Source of the DNA: a virus
IMG/VR virus record: IMGVR_UViG_3300043444_000502
Location: 103,600 to 167,599 of that record
Reading direction: 5' to 3' (one strand)
DNA length: 64,000 nucleotides
Of the stretch, positions 9,464 to 15,480 are shown in pieces. Both the position numbers and the translations under genes were made by a program. Numbering within the stretch: the first letter of the stretch is position 1; each line of letters begins with the position of its first letter. The notes beneath the pieces are model-generated. The model did not search any database, had not been told where the DNA came from, and was given only the letters and a program-made list of their open reading frames with translations.

Positions 9464-9488
9464 AAGAGGAGTTTTCGCCCCTCCTCTT
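9464..9488 (+). terminator. Hairpin after cobS
   Basis: AAGAGGAG (9464-9471) pairs with CTCCTCTT (9481-9488) around a 9-base loop. There is no T-run after it, so it may act as an mRNA 3'-end stabiliser or a weak terminator. Confidence 0.6.
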
Positions 9489-9530
9489 ATTCAAGGTGAT
9501 AATTGGGCGTTTTATTATGGAGCATAAACA

Positions 9531-9794
9531 ATGACAAAGCAAGCAAAACTTTTGGCGTCTTTCGAACAAGGTAATTCACTTACGGCTAAACAAATTAGCT
9601 CAATGTTCGGCTTAAAAGATCCAGCAGCATCAGTTCGCAATCTTCGCGAACAAGGTCATTGCATCTACGCTAATAGCGTTAAGTTGCATGATGGCACTGA
9701 ATCTACTAAGTATCGCCTTGGCAAACCAACACGCCGCATGGTTGCACTAGCTGCACGAATTGCTGGCGCAGGTGCGTTCACACGTAACGTTTAA
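9531..9794 (+). CDS. Small helix-turn-helix protein
   Basis: 87 aa. The N-terminal half (LTAKQISSMFGLKDPAASVRNLREQGHCIY, about residues 17-46) reads as a winged helix-turn-helix with a typical recognition helix and a wing ending before the basic tail. Probably a DNA-binding regulator; the target is unknown. Stands alone between two hairpins, with more G/C in codon third positions than its neighbours. Confidence 0.65.
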   Translation: MTKQAKLLASFEQGNSLTAKQISSMFGLKDPAASVRNLREQGHCIYANSVKLHDGTESTKYRLGKPTRRMVALAARIAGAGAFTRNV

Positions 9795-9805
9795 TCACGT
9801 GTACT

Positions 9806-9853
9806 GAAGAAGGGCAGAGGGACTGGACACCTACTCTGCCCATTCTTCTTTTT
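9806..9853 (+). terminator. Rho-independent terminator
   Basis: GAAGAAGGGCAGAG (9806-9819) pairs with CTCTGCCC-A-TTCTTC (9834-9848; one bulged A) around a 14-base loop and is followed by five T. Ends the HTH transcript. Confidence 0.85.
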
Positions 9854-9868
9854 GTTTAAGGAATAATG

Positions 9869-10210
9869 ATGGCAAAAAAAGATAATATTGATGTTGTAAA
9901 AGCATCGCAAACTGCCACCACCGGCGGCAGAAAATTTGATGGTAATAAAACAGAATATGGTCTTTTGCCTCCTCTTGCGTTAGAGGAGATTGCAAAAGTT
10001 TTGACATTTGGTGCACAAAAATATGAGCGTGATAATTGGAAACGAGTTCCAGATTCTAAGCGAAGATATTTTGATGCATTGCAACGACATATTTGGGCAT
10101 ATAAACGCGGCGAAAAATTAGATCCAGAAACCGGTTTGCATCATTTAGCCCATGCAGGTTGTTGTTTAATGTTCTTATATGAGCATGATGTCGAATATTC
10201 GAAAGAATAA
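9869..10210 (+). CDS. Probable dATP/dGTP diphosphohydrolase (DUF5664 type)
   Basis: 113 aa from the ATG at 9869, with AAGGA six bases upstream; an ATG at 9866 is an alternative. GGRKFDGNKTEYGLLPP at about residues 20-36, the FGAQKY segment and the ETGLHHLAHAGCCLMFL helix match the phage family annotated as the N-terminal domain of dATP/dGTP diphosphohydrolases. It would trim purine dNTPs. It may link to the base-modification genes at 21-27 kb, but that is inference. Confidence 0.6.
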   Translation: MAKKDNIDVVKASQTATTGGRKFDGNKTEYGLLPPLALEEIAKVLTFGAQKYERDNWKRVPDSKRRYFDALQRHIWAYKRGEKLDPETGLHHLAHAGCCLMFLYEHDVEYSKE

Positions 10211-10240
10211 TTGTACAAATTATTTGATTTATGGTATAAT
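10211..10240 (+). promoter_or_regulatory. Promoter for the sliding-clamp operon
   Basis: TTGTAC (10211-10216), 18 bases, TATAAT (10235-10240) preceded by ATGG. Drives gp45 and the replication genes that follow. Confidence 0.8.
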
Positions 10241-10267
10241 GTTATTATACAACGTTAAGGATATATT

Positions 10268-10942
10268 ATGAAACTTTCCCAAGAAACAATTGCAATTTTG
10301 AAAAATTTTGCATCTATTCAACCAAATCTAATGTTTAGAGCTGGTTCAGAATTAAAAACAATTGCAGAAGCAAAAAATATTGTTGCTAAAGCAACGATTA
10401 CTGAAACAATTCCACAAGACTTTGGCATTTATGACGTCAATGATTTCTTATCTTCATTGAGTTTGTTTAGTCAACCATCTATGACTTTCTCAGAAGATGG
10501 GAAAAATGTCTTTTTACAAGAAGGTAAATCTTCTCTAAAATATTTCTTTTCAGATGAAGCTTCATTGACATATCCTCAAAAAGATATTACAATGCCAGCA
10601 ACAGATGCATCATTTGAATTGACGGCTGAAGTTCTAAAAAATCTTCAGCGTGCTACATCGCTTTTATCAGTTTCAACAGTTGCAGTTGAAAGCGTTGGTA
10701 GTGGTATTGTTATTCGTGTACAAGATGCAAAAAATTCAACTTCTAATTCATACGGTACAGAAGTAGAAGGTAATAATAATGGCCATAATTTCAAATTCCA
10801 TTTTGATATCTCAAATTTTAAAATTCTTCCGGGAGACTATGACGTATCAATCTCTGGTAAACTCATCTCCCATTTTAAACACAAGACTCTCCCAATTGAA
10901 TATTGGATTGCTCTTGAAAAATCATCAACATATGAGGCATAA
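10268..10942 (+). CDS. 45: DNA polymerase sliding clamp gp45
   Basis: 224 aa, the usual length of T4 gp45. The N-terminus (MKLSQETIAILKNFASIQPN) matches the T4 clamp start, and a central YDVNDFLSSLSLFSQP segment corresponds to the T4 YDLNGFLGILSLV stretch. The trimeric ring holds the polymerase on DNA and, with gp55, activates late promoters. First gene of a cluster that also encodes the clamp loader and RegA, the T4 order. Confidence 0.92.
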   Translation: MKLSQETIAILKNFASIQPNLMFRAGSELKTIAEAKNIVAKATITETIPQDFGIYDVNDFLSSLSLFSQPSMTFSEDGKNVFLQEGKSSLKYFFSDEASLTYPQKDITMPATDASFELTAEVLKNLQRATSLLSVSTVAVESVGSGIVIRVQDAKNSTSNSYGTEVEGNNNGHNFKFHFDISNFKILPGDYDVSISGKLISHFKHKTLPIEYWIALEKSSTYEA

Positions 10943-10944
10943 TA

Positions 10945-11130
10945 ATGAAACTATCTGATCTACAAATCGTTGTTCAAATTATTGATCTTGCAGCAGAACG
11001 AGGCATTTATAAAGGTGCTGATCTAAAAACTGTTGGAGAAGTACGTGAACGTGTAATTGAATTTATTAAAGTTAACACACCAAAGGAAGAAGGAGTTAAT
11101 ACAAATGAGTCTAGCCAAACAACTGAGTAA
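10945..11130 (+). CDS. Small hypothetical protein
   Basis: 61 aa starting 2 bases after the gp45 stop. MKLSDLQIVVQIIDLAAERGIYKGADLKTVGEVRERV reads as two amphipathic helices followed by a polar tail. Small proteins of this kind occur downstream of the clamp in other T4-like phages. The last 26 bases overlap the next gene. Function unknown. Confidence 0.6.
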   Translation: MKLSDLQIVVQIIDLAAERGIYKGADLKTVGEVRERVIEFIKVNTPKEEGVNTNESSQTTE

Positions 11131-11365
11131 TCCAGCAGATCGTAAAGCTGTATATGATGCTATTGTAGAAATTTCAAATTCTATGACTCGCATGGATGCT
11201 GAGCGTGATCTTATTAAAGAAACCTTAAATATGGTTAAAGATAAGTATGAACTTCCATCAAAATATACACGCACCCTTGCAAAGATTTATCATAAACAAA
11301 ACTTTACTCAACTTAAAGCTGAACAAGAAGAAGTAGAAGATTTGTATGAATCCCTCACGTCGTAA
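11105..11365 (+). CDS. DsbA-like dsDNA-binding late-transcription protein
   Basis: 86 aa from the ATG at 11105, which has AAGGAAGGAG just upstream; an earlier in-frame ATG at 11057 is less likely. The pattern of a DAIVEI helix, RDLIKETLNMVKDKYELP, then an ARTLAKIYHKQNF-like helix and a Glu-rich end resembles phage DsbA, a small protein that binds late-promoter DNA. No relation to bacterial disulfide DsbA. Family assignment is by sequence pattern and location. Confidence 0.6.
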   Translation: MSLAKQLSNPADRKAVYDAIVEISNSMTRMDAERDLIKETLNMVKDKYELPSKYTRTLAKIYHKQNFTQLKAEQEEVEDLYESLTS

Positions 11366-11678
11366 ATTCTTTAAAGGATTTGGTGTATTAGGTGCGGTGG
11401 TTGCAGGCGCAACTGCCGTAAAAGTTACGGTTGAAGAAACTAAAAAAACAACTGAGGACATTTCTCACCTAGCCCCAGAACCAAATACAACATTAATGTT
11501 GACTGGTGATAATAGAACGCCAGAAGAAAAACAAGCAATGATGTCACCACCATCAAATGGATTCATGCTTTACCAACAACCTCAAGTTACTAATCAAGTT
11601 TCATTGGCCGTTGGTAAAGACAACAGGTTGTGGATTAAAATTGATGAGCAATGGAAACGAGTTTCTGTTGACGCTTAA
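11346..11678 (+). CDS. Protein with twin-arginine (Tat) signal
   Basis: 110 aa. Residues 4-10 are SRRKFFK, a near-consensus Tat motif, followed by a weakly hydrophobic stretch (GFGVLGAVVAGATAV) and a polar mature part ending in a WIKIDEQWKRV strand pattern. This predicts export of a folded protein by the host Tat pathway, or retention as a membrane-anchored protein. Unusual between sliding clamp and clamp loader. Function unknown; it overlaps the gene before it by 20 bases. Confidence 0.65.
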   Translation: MNPSRRKFFKGFGVLGAVVAGATAVKVTVEETKKTTEDISHLAPEPNTTLMLTGDNRTPEEKQAMMSPPSNGFMLYQQPQVTNQVSLAVGKDNRLWIKIDEQWKRVSVDA

Positions 11679-11694
11679 TATTATGGAGTTATGA

Positions 11695-12633
11695 ATGCAA
11701 GACCAATTTTTGTGGGTAGAAAAATATCGTCCTAAAACTATCGAAGAATGTATTCTTCCAAAACAATTGAAAGATACATTCCAACAAATTATTGATAGCG
11801 GCGAATTACCTAATTTGATGTTTACAGGTACTGCTGGTCTTGGCAAGACTACAGTTGCTCGAGCTCTATGTGAGCAACTTGGAATTGATTACATTGTAAT
11901 TAACGGATCTGAAGAAGGTAATATCGATACGCTTCGTACAAAGATTCGTCAATTCGCTTCAACAGTTTCACTTACTGGTGGATACAAATGTGTTATCCTT
12001 GATGAGGCTGATTATCTAAATCCACAATCAACTCAACCAGCTTTACGCGGTTTCATTGAAGAATTTGCAAATAACTGCCGATTCATTCTAACATGTAACT
12101 TTAAGAATCGTATTATTGAACCACTTCATTCTCGTTGTGGTGTGATTGACTTCAAGTTTGATAAGAAGATTCTTGCAAACTTGTGCGGTCAGTTTATGAA
12201 TCGTTTAAAGTTTATTCTTACAGAAGAAAATATTTCTTTCCAAGAACCAGTACTTGCAGAGCTCATCATGAAACATGCACCAGATTGGCGCCGTGTTTTA
12301 AATGAAGCCCAACGTTATAGTATTACAGGTTCTATTGATGAAGGTGTATTAGTTACTCTTAATGATAAATCTATTAAAGATCTAATGACAGCTCTTAAAG
12401 CTAAAAATTTTAAGAGTATGCGTGAATGGGTTGTCAATAATATTGACACAGAACCGCATGCAATCTTTAGAAAGATCTATGATAATTTAAACGAGCATTT
12501 GCAACCACAATCTATTCCACAAATTATCATTATCTTAGCTGATTATCAATATAAGAATGCATTTGTCGCAGACCACGAATTAAATGTGGTTGCATGTATG
12601 ACTGAAGTTATGGCAAATGCGGAGTTTAAATGA
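11695..12633 (+). CDS. 44: Clamp loader large subunit gp44
   Basis: 312 aa AAA+ ATPase that opens and loads the gp45 ring. N-terminal WVEKYRPKTIEEC box, Walker A GTAGLGKTT near residue 43, Walker B VILDEADY near 101 and an HSRC sensor near 145. Same family and nearly the same length as T4 gp44. The stop overlaps the next ATG (ATGA). Confidence 0.95.
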   Translation: MQDQFLWVEKYRPKTIEECILPKQLKDTFQQIIDSGELPNLMFTGTAGLGKTTVARALCEQLGIDYIVINGSEEGNIDTLRTKIRQFASTVSLTGGYKCVILDEADYLNPQSTQPALRGFIEEFANNCRFILTCNFKNRIIEPLHSRCGVIDFKFDKKILANLCGQFMNRLKFILTEENISFQEPVLAELIMKHAPDWRRVLNEAQRYSITGSIDEGVLVTLNDKSIKDLMTALKAKNFKSMREWVVNNIDTEPHAIFRKIYDNLNEHLQPQSIPQIIIILADYQYKNAFVADHELNVVACMTEVMANAEFK

Positions 12634-12812
12634 CACGCGCTAATATATACTCTAAAGAAAATTTTTGGTGTGTAGACTATATTGATTCGAATTATGAAAT
12701 GTTACCAGCAGTTGGTATGTTCACAGAATTAGAAGCTGCACGCCAATCTGCATTAGAGTGGTGTGAAGGAGTATTAGAAAATGTGGCGATTGTGGGCAAA
12801 GGCTCTTGGTGA
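12630..12812 (+). CDS. Small hypothetical protein
   Basis: 60 aa, ATGA-coupled to gp44. Aromatic-rich start (YSKENFWCVDYIDSN), then an amphipathic helix with WCEGV. No recognised family. Its last 32 bases overlap the start of the next small gene in another frame, which fits the compact clamp-loader cluster. Confidence 0.5.
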   Translation: MTRANIYSKENFWCVDYIDSNYEMLPAVGMFTELEAARQSALEWCEGVLENVAIVGKGSW

Positions 12813-12930
12813 AAAGGCAAGTGCGTGTGATAATGAATCTGATAAAGTTGCTCTAATTCGCACGTGCATTGTCCTTTGTTATATAATTACTAACCTGTTC
12901 ATTGTAGCAGGTGTTATTAGGCATTGGTGA
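12781..12930 (+). CDS. Small membrane protein upstream of gp62
   Basis: 49 aa, MWRLWAKALGEKASAC... ending in VAGVIRHW. It has an amphipathic Trp-rich N-terminus and one transmembrane helix at about residues 25-46 (ALIRTCIVLCYIITNLFIV). Proteins starting MWRLWAKALGEK sit at this place in many exo-T4-like phages, which is the main support for calling so short a gene. It starts inside the previous gene and stops 2 bases before gp62. Role unknown; a membrane tether for replication is speculation. Confidence 0.65.
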   Translation: MWRLWAKALGEKASACDNESDKVALIRTCIVLCYIITNLFIVAGVIRHW

Positions 12931-12931
12931 T

Positions 12932-13306
12932 ATGAATCCATTTGATTATGTAAATGCAATATGTGACACTAAACAAAACTTAATTGTAGATGAAGTTTCT
13001 GAAAAAGCTTATAATCCATTTATGATTAATAGATCTTTGTCATACCATTATGACACTGTTTTGCTAGCCAATGAGATGAACACTAGACATCATCTCGATA
13101 AAAAGCTTCAAAACGATTTTCTTATAAATACAGTTAGGAAGAAAAAAAGGTTCTCCAAATGGATCAAACCTTTATCTTCTAGTGATTTGGAAATCGTCAA
13201 AGAGTATTATGGCTACAGCAATGAAAAAGCTCGACAAGTCTTATCCTTACTCAATGACGAACAAATGGGACAATTGAGACAAAGGATTTTCAAAGGTGGA
13301 AAATAA
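12932..13306 (+). CDS. 62: Clamp loader small subunit gp62
   Basis: 124 aa from the ATG at 12932 (MNPFDYVNAI). An in-frame GTG at 12911 would add seven residues and overlap the previous gene. It contains the gp62 landmarks KRFSKWIKP and VKEYYGYSNEKARQVLSLL. Non-ATPase partner of gp44 in the 4:1 loader. Its stop overlaps regA by 11 bases. Confidence 0.88.
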   Translation: MNPFDYVNAICDTKQNLIVDEVSEKAYNPFMINRSLSYHYDTVLLANEMNTRHHLDKKLQNDFLINTVRKKKRFSKWIKPLSSSDLEIVKEYYGYSNEKARQVLSLLNDEQMGQLRQRIFKGGK

Positions 13307-13721
13307 CGAAAAGAGCGTCGAGTGGACTCCAGCAAGTATGTTGGAAGTTACCCTAAACGAGCCAGATGATTTCTTAAAAGTGAGAGAAACACTTACACGA
13401 ATTGGTGTAGCATCACGTAAAGATAGAAAACTGTATCAGTCATGTCATATCTTGCATAAACAAGGCAGATATTTCATTGTACATTTTAAAGAATTATTTG
13501 TATTAGATGGAAAACCATCCACTATTACTGAGAATGATATTCAACGTCGCAATACTATTGCAATTTTGTTATCTGACTGGGGATTAGTAACTATAAATAA
13601 TGGCGAACAAGCCAAAGATCGTGCTCCTCTAAGACAGATCAAAGTATTGTCATTTAGAGAACGCGATGAATGGGAATTGTGTCCTAAATATAATATCGGT
13701 AATACGCGTAAAGATTTCTAA
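13296..13721 (+). CDS. regA: RegA translational repressor
   Basis: 141 aa if the GTG at 13296 is used; T4 RegA begins at the position of the internal ATG at 13338 (MLEVTLNEPDDFLKVRETLT), so the shorter form is possible. Core features are FLKVRETLTRIGVA, YQSCHILHKQGRYFIVHFKE and DWGLV. It binds early mRNAs near their start codons and blocks ribosomes; in T4 it represses the clamp and clamp-loader genes, its neighbours here. Confidence 0.9.
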   Translation: MENNEKSVEWTPASMLEVTLNEPDDFLKVRETLTRIGVASRKDRKLYQSCHILHKQGRYFIVHFKELFVLDGKPSTITENDIQRRNTIAILLSDWGLVTINNGEQAKDRAPLRQIKVLSFRERDEWELCPKYNIGNTRKDF

Positions 13722-13796
13722 ATCCCTTCGGGATGGGAACTGGCTTTGAGGGTGTGCCAGTTAAGAAACACCTCACTATACGCCTTATGGGTATAG
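13722..13796 (+). ncRNA. Structured RNA between regA and hsp20 (predicted pseudoknot)
   Basis: Three consecutive structures: ATCCC-TTC-GGGAT (13722-13734); AACTGGC (13738-13744) with GCCAGTT (13756-13762); and CTATAC-G-CC / GG-GTATAG (13776-13796). The loop of the second holds GGTGT (13751-13755), which can pair with ACACC (13768-13772), giving an H-type pseudoknot with a 5-base AAGAA linker. No T-run follows, so this looks like a leader or processing element for hsp20 more than a plain terminator. Confidence 0.5.
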
Positions 13797-13838
13797 GACA
13801 ATTTATAACTTTTTAACTCGCTTAATAGGAGCAAAAAT

Positions 13839-14348
13839 ATGAACACATTAGTAAAAGACTTTTTTCAGAAGCCATTTGAAGTTTTAAACGTTTCATCTAA
13901 GGACTTCGACAAATTCTTCGTTGGTTTCGACGAGCAATTCGATCGTATGGCAAAAACTGCCCAAGAACTAACTAAGAACATTCCAGCATATCCTCCATTC
14001 AATATCAAAAAAGAATCTGATAACAAATACTCTATCGAGATGGCTGTTGCAGGATTCTCTCAATCTGATATTGATATTACTCTTGACGGCAATAAACTTA
14101 CTATTACAGGTAAGACAACTGATGATGCTGAAGGTGGTGAATTCTTATTTAAAGGAATTGCTAATCGCGCATTCACACGCACATTTGCACTAGCTGATAA
14201 GATTGAAGTTCAATCTGCAGAAATCGTAAATGGTATGTTGAAGGTTGCTCTTGACAAGTTGGCAGAAGTGTCTACTGTTAAGAAGATTGAGGTTAAAGGC
14301 GCTAAAAAGTCTAAGAAAGAATTCTTAGCTGAAGAAGCTGCTGAGTAA
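13839..14348 (+). CDS. hsp20: Hsp20-family small heat-shock protein
   Basis: 169 aa. An alpha-crystallin domain spans about residues 48-145: FNIKKESDNKYSIEMAVAGFS, LTITGK, then the GIANRAFTRTFALAD strand; a Lys/Ala/Glu-rich tail follows. Small heat-shock proteins hold unfolding proteins and are common in cyanophages and relatives, where they may help capsid assembly. Good ribosome site (AGGAG) 8 bases before the ATG. Preceded by the structured leader and followed by a strong hairpin, so probably its own small unit. Confidence 0.93.
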   Translation: MNTLVKDFFQKPFEVLNVSSKDFDKFFVGFDEQFDRMAKTAQELTKNIPAYPPFNIKKESDNKYSIEMAVAGFSQSDIDITLDGNKLTITGKTTDDAEGGEFLFKGIANRAFTRTFALADKIEVQSAEIVNGMLKVALDKLAEVSTVKKIEVKGAKKSKKEFLAEEAAE

Positions 14349-14365
14349 TAATCTTCATCAGAGGT

Positions 14366-14394
14366 AAGGGCGGGCAACCGCCCTTTGTGGTTTT
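14366..14394 (+). terminator. Terminator after hsp20
   Basis: AAGGGCGG-GCAA-CCGCCCTT (14366-14385), an 8-bp GC-rich stem with a GNRA loop, then TGTGGTTTT. The last T is followed at once by the ATG of the next gene. Confidence 0.8.
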
Positions 14395-14976
14395 ATGATC
14401 GTAAGAAAATTAAAAAGCACTAAAGATAAAGAATTAGTTAAACTACATTTATATAGTTTAACTGGTGAAGATCGTCGCCTTAGATTTGGATCTATGGTTA
14501 GTGATACGTATATTAGAGATTATGTTGATTTATCTTGGAATGATGAAAAAAACCAATGGTTTGGTTGTATTGTAAATGGTGCATTAGTTTCCGCATGCCA
14601 CGTAGCCATATATAATAATGAGGGCGAACTCGGATGTTCAGTCGATAAAAACTATCGAGGACATGGATTAGCTCAAGAAATGTTTGATAGAGCTGTTACA
14701 TATCTACGTACGCAAAATATTAAAGAAGTCTATATGCATTGTTTGACAGAAAATCAGGCAATGAGACACATTGCAAAAAAGCATGACATGGTAGTTGTTA
14801 GTTGTGATGGAGAAACAGACGCTAAAGTCAAGGTTGAACCACCCACTCCGCTTACCATTTATAAAGATGCATACTTAGATCGTGTAGCAATCTACGACAT
14901 GGTTATCAGAACACATTCTGAAATCTATGAAAGATGGCTAAACGCGTTTAGGTATGAGCGGAAAAAAGAAATATAA
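14395..14976 (+). CDS. GNAT-family acetyltransferase
   Basis: 193 aa. Acetyl-CoA-binding motif A is clear (CSVDKNYRGHGLAQEMFDRA, about residues 82-101), preceded by beta strands and followed by a VYMHCLTENQAMRHIAKKHDM segment typical of GNATs. Substrate unknown. The ATG lies directly behind a terminator stem, with no visible ribosome site, so translation may rely on the hairpin positioning the ribosome or on a transcript not obvious here. The gene ends inside the start of the next. Confidence 0.85.
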   Translation: MIVRKLKSTKDKELVKLHLYSLTGEDRRLRFGSMVSDTYIRDYVDLSWNDEKNQWFGCIVNGALVSACHVAIYNNEGELGCSVDKNYRGHGLAQEMFDRAVTYLRTQNIKEVYMHCLTENQAMRHIAKKHDMVVVSCDGETDAKVKVEPPTPLTIYKDAYLDRVAIYDMVIRTHSEIYERWLNAFRYERKKEI

Positions 14977-15157
14977 AATAGTCTCTATGGACACTGTCTT
15001 GCTAGGTGAATGGCAAATAAAAGCTAGTCAAATGGCAGGACAAATATTATTGCTGATGTATAATCAGCATACCCATGAATTTGTTATTCAATATGTCGAT
15101 GACATAAAGAAAGCAAATATTATAGTTGAATATGTGATTGAAAAAGGAACATTATGA
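14954..15157 (+). CDS. Small hypothetical protein
   Basis: 67 aa, overlapping the acetyltransferase 3' end by 23 bases and the next gene by 4. Basic start (MSGKKKYKIV), then alternating hydrophobic strands (ILLLMYNQHTHEFVIQYV). No family recognised. Likely co-translated with its neighbours. Confidence 0.5.
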   Translation: MSGKKKYKIVSMDTVLLGEWQIKASQMAGQILLLMYNQHTHEFVIQYVDDIKKANIIVEYVIEKGTL

Positions 15158-15438
15158 TTAAATGCATTCAGTTAGTAAATGGCCACGATATTATTGGTGA
15201 TATTGAAGAACATGGTCCTCACTACATTGTAAAAGAACCTGCAGCAATTCATTTAGTACCGCAACAAGGTACATCATTTGGAGTAGGTTTAATTCCATTT
15301 ATGCCATACAGCGAAAGCAATAAAATCGCAGTCGTTAAAGATAAAGTTGTGATTGAATTTGAACCTTCGATTGAGATGCGCAATAATTACAGCAAATTAT
15401 TTGGTGCAGGAATCCAAATCGCTAATGTTATGCCTTAA
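15154..15438 (+). CDS. Conserved phage protein, Sm-like fold suspected
   Basis: 94 aa. IQLVNGHDIIGDIEEHGPHYIVKEPAAIHLVP (about residues 5-36) is a compact all-beta pattern resembling the Sm-like small proteins near polymerase genes in exo-T4-like phages. The opening echoes the protein at 772-1182. An RNA-related role is possible but not shown. It is the last gene before the polymerase promoter. Confidence 0.55.
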   Translation: MIKCIQLVNGHDIIGDIEEHGPHYIVKEPAAIHLVPQQGTSFGVGLIPFMPYSESNKIAVVKDKVVIEFEPSIEMRNNYSKLFGAGIQIANVMP

Positions 15439-15444
15439 AAACTA

Positions 15445-15474
15445 GTTTACTTTTTAATCTAGTTGTGGTATAAT
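15445..15474 (+). promoter_or_regulatory. Promoter for DNA polymerase, leaderless start
   Basis: GTTTAC (15445-15450), 18 bases, TATAAT (15469-15474) with TTGTGG upstream. Only 6 bases separate the -10 box from the polymerase ATG, so the transcript would begin at or next to the start codon. Confidence 0.75.
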
Positions 15475-15480
15475 ATAGCT

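Noticed and set aside
13338-13721. Shorter RegA from the internal ATG as the main call
   Set aside because: It matches the T4 start, but exo-T4-like RegA often has an N-terminal extension ending WTPAS, as here; kept as an alternative.
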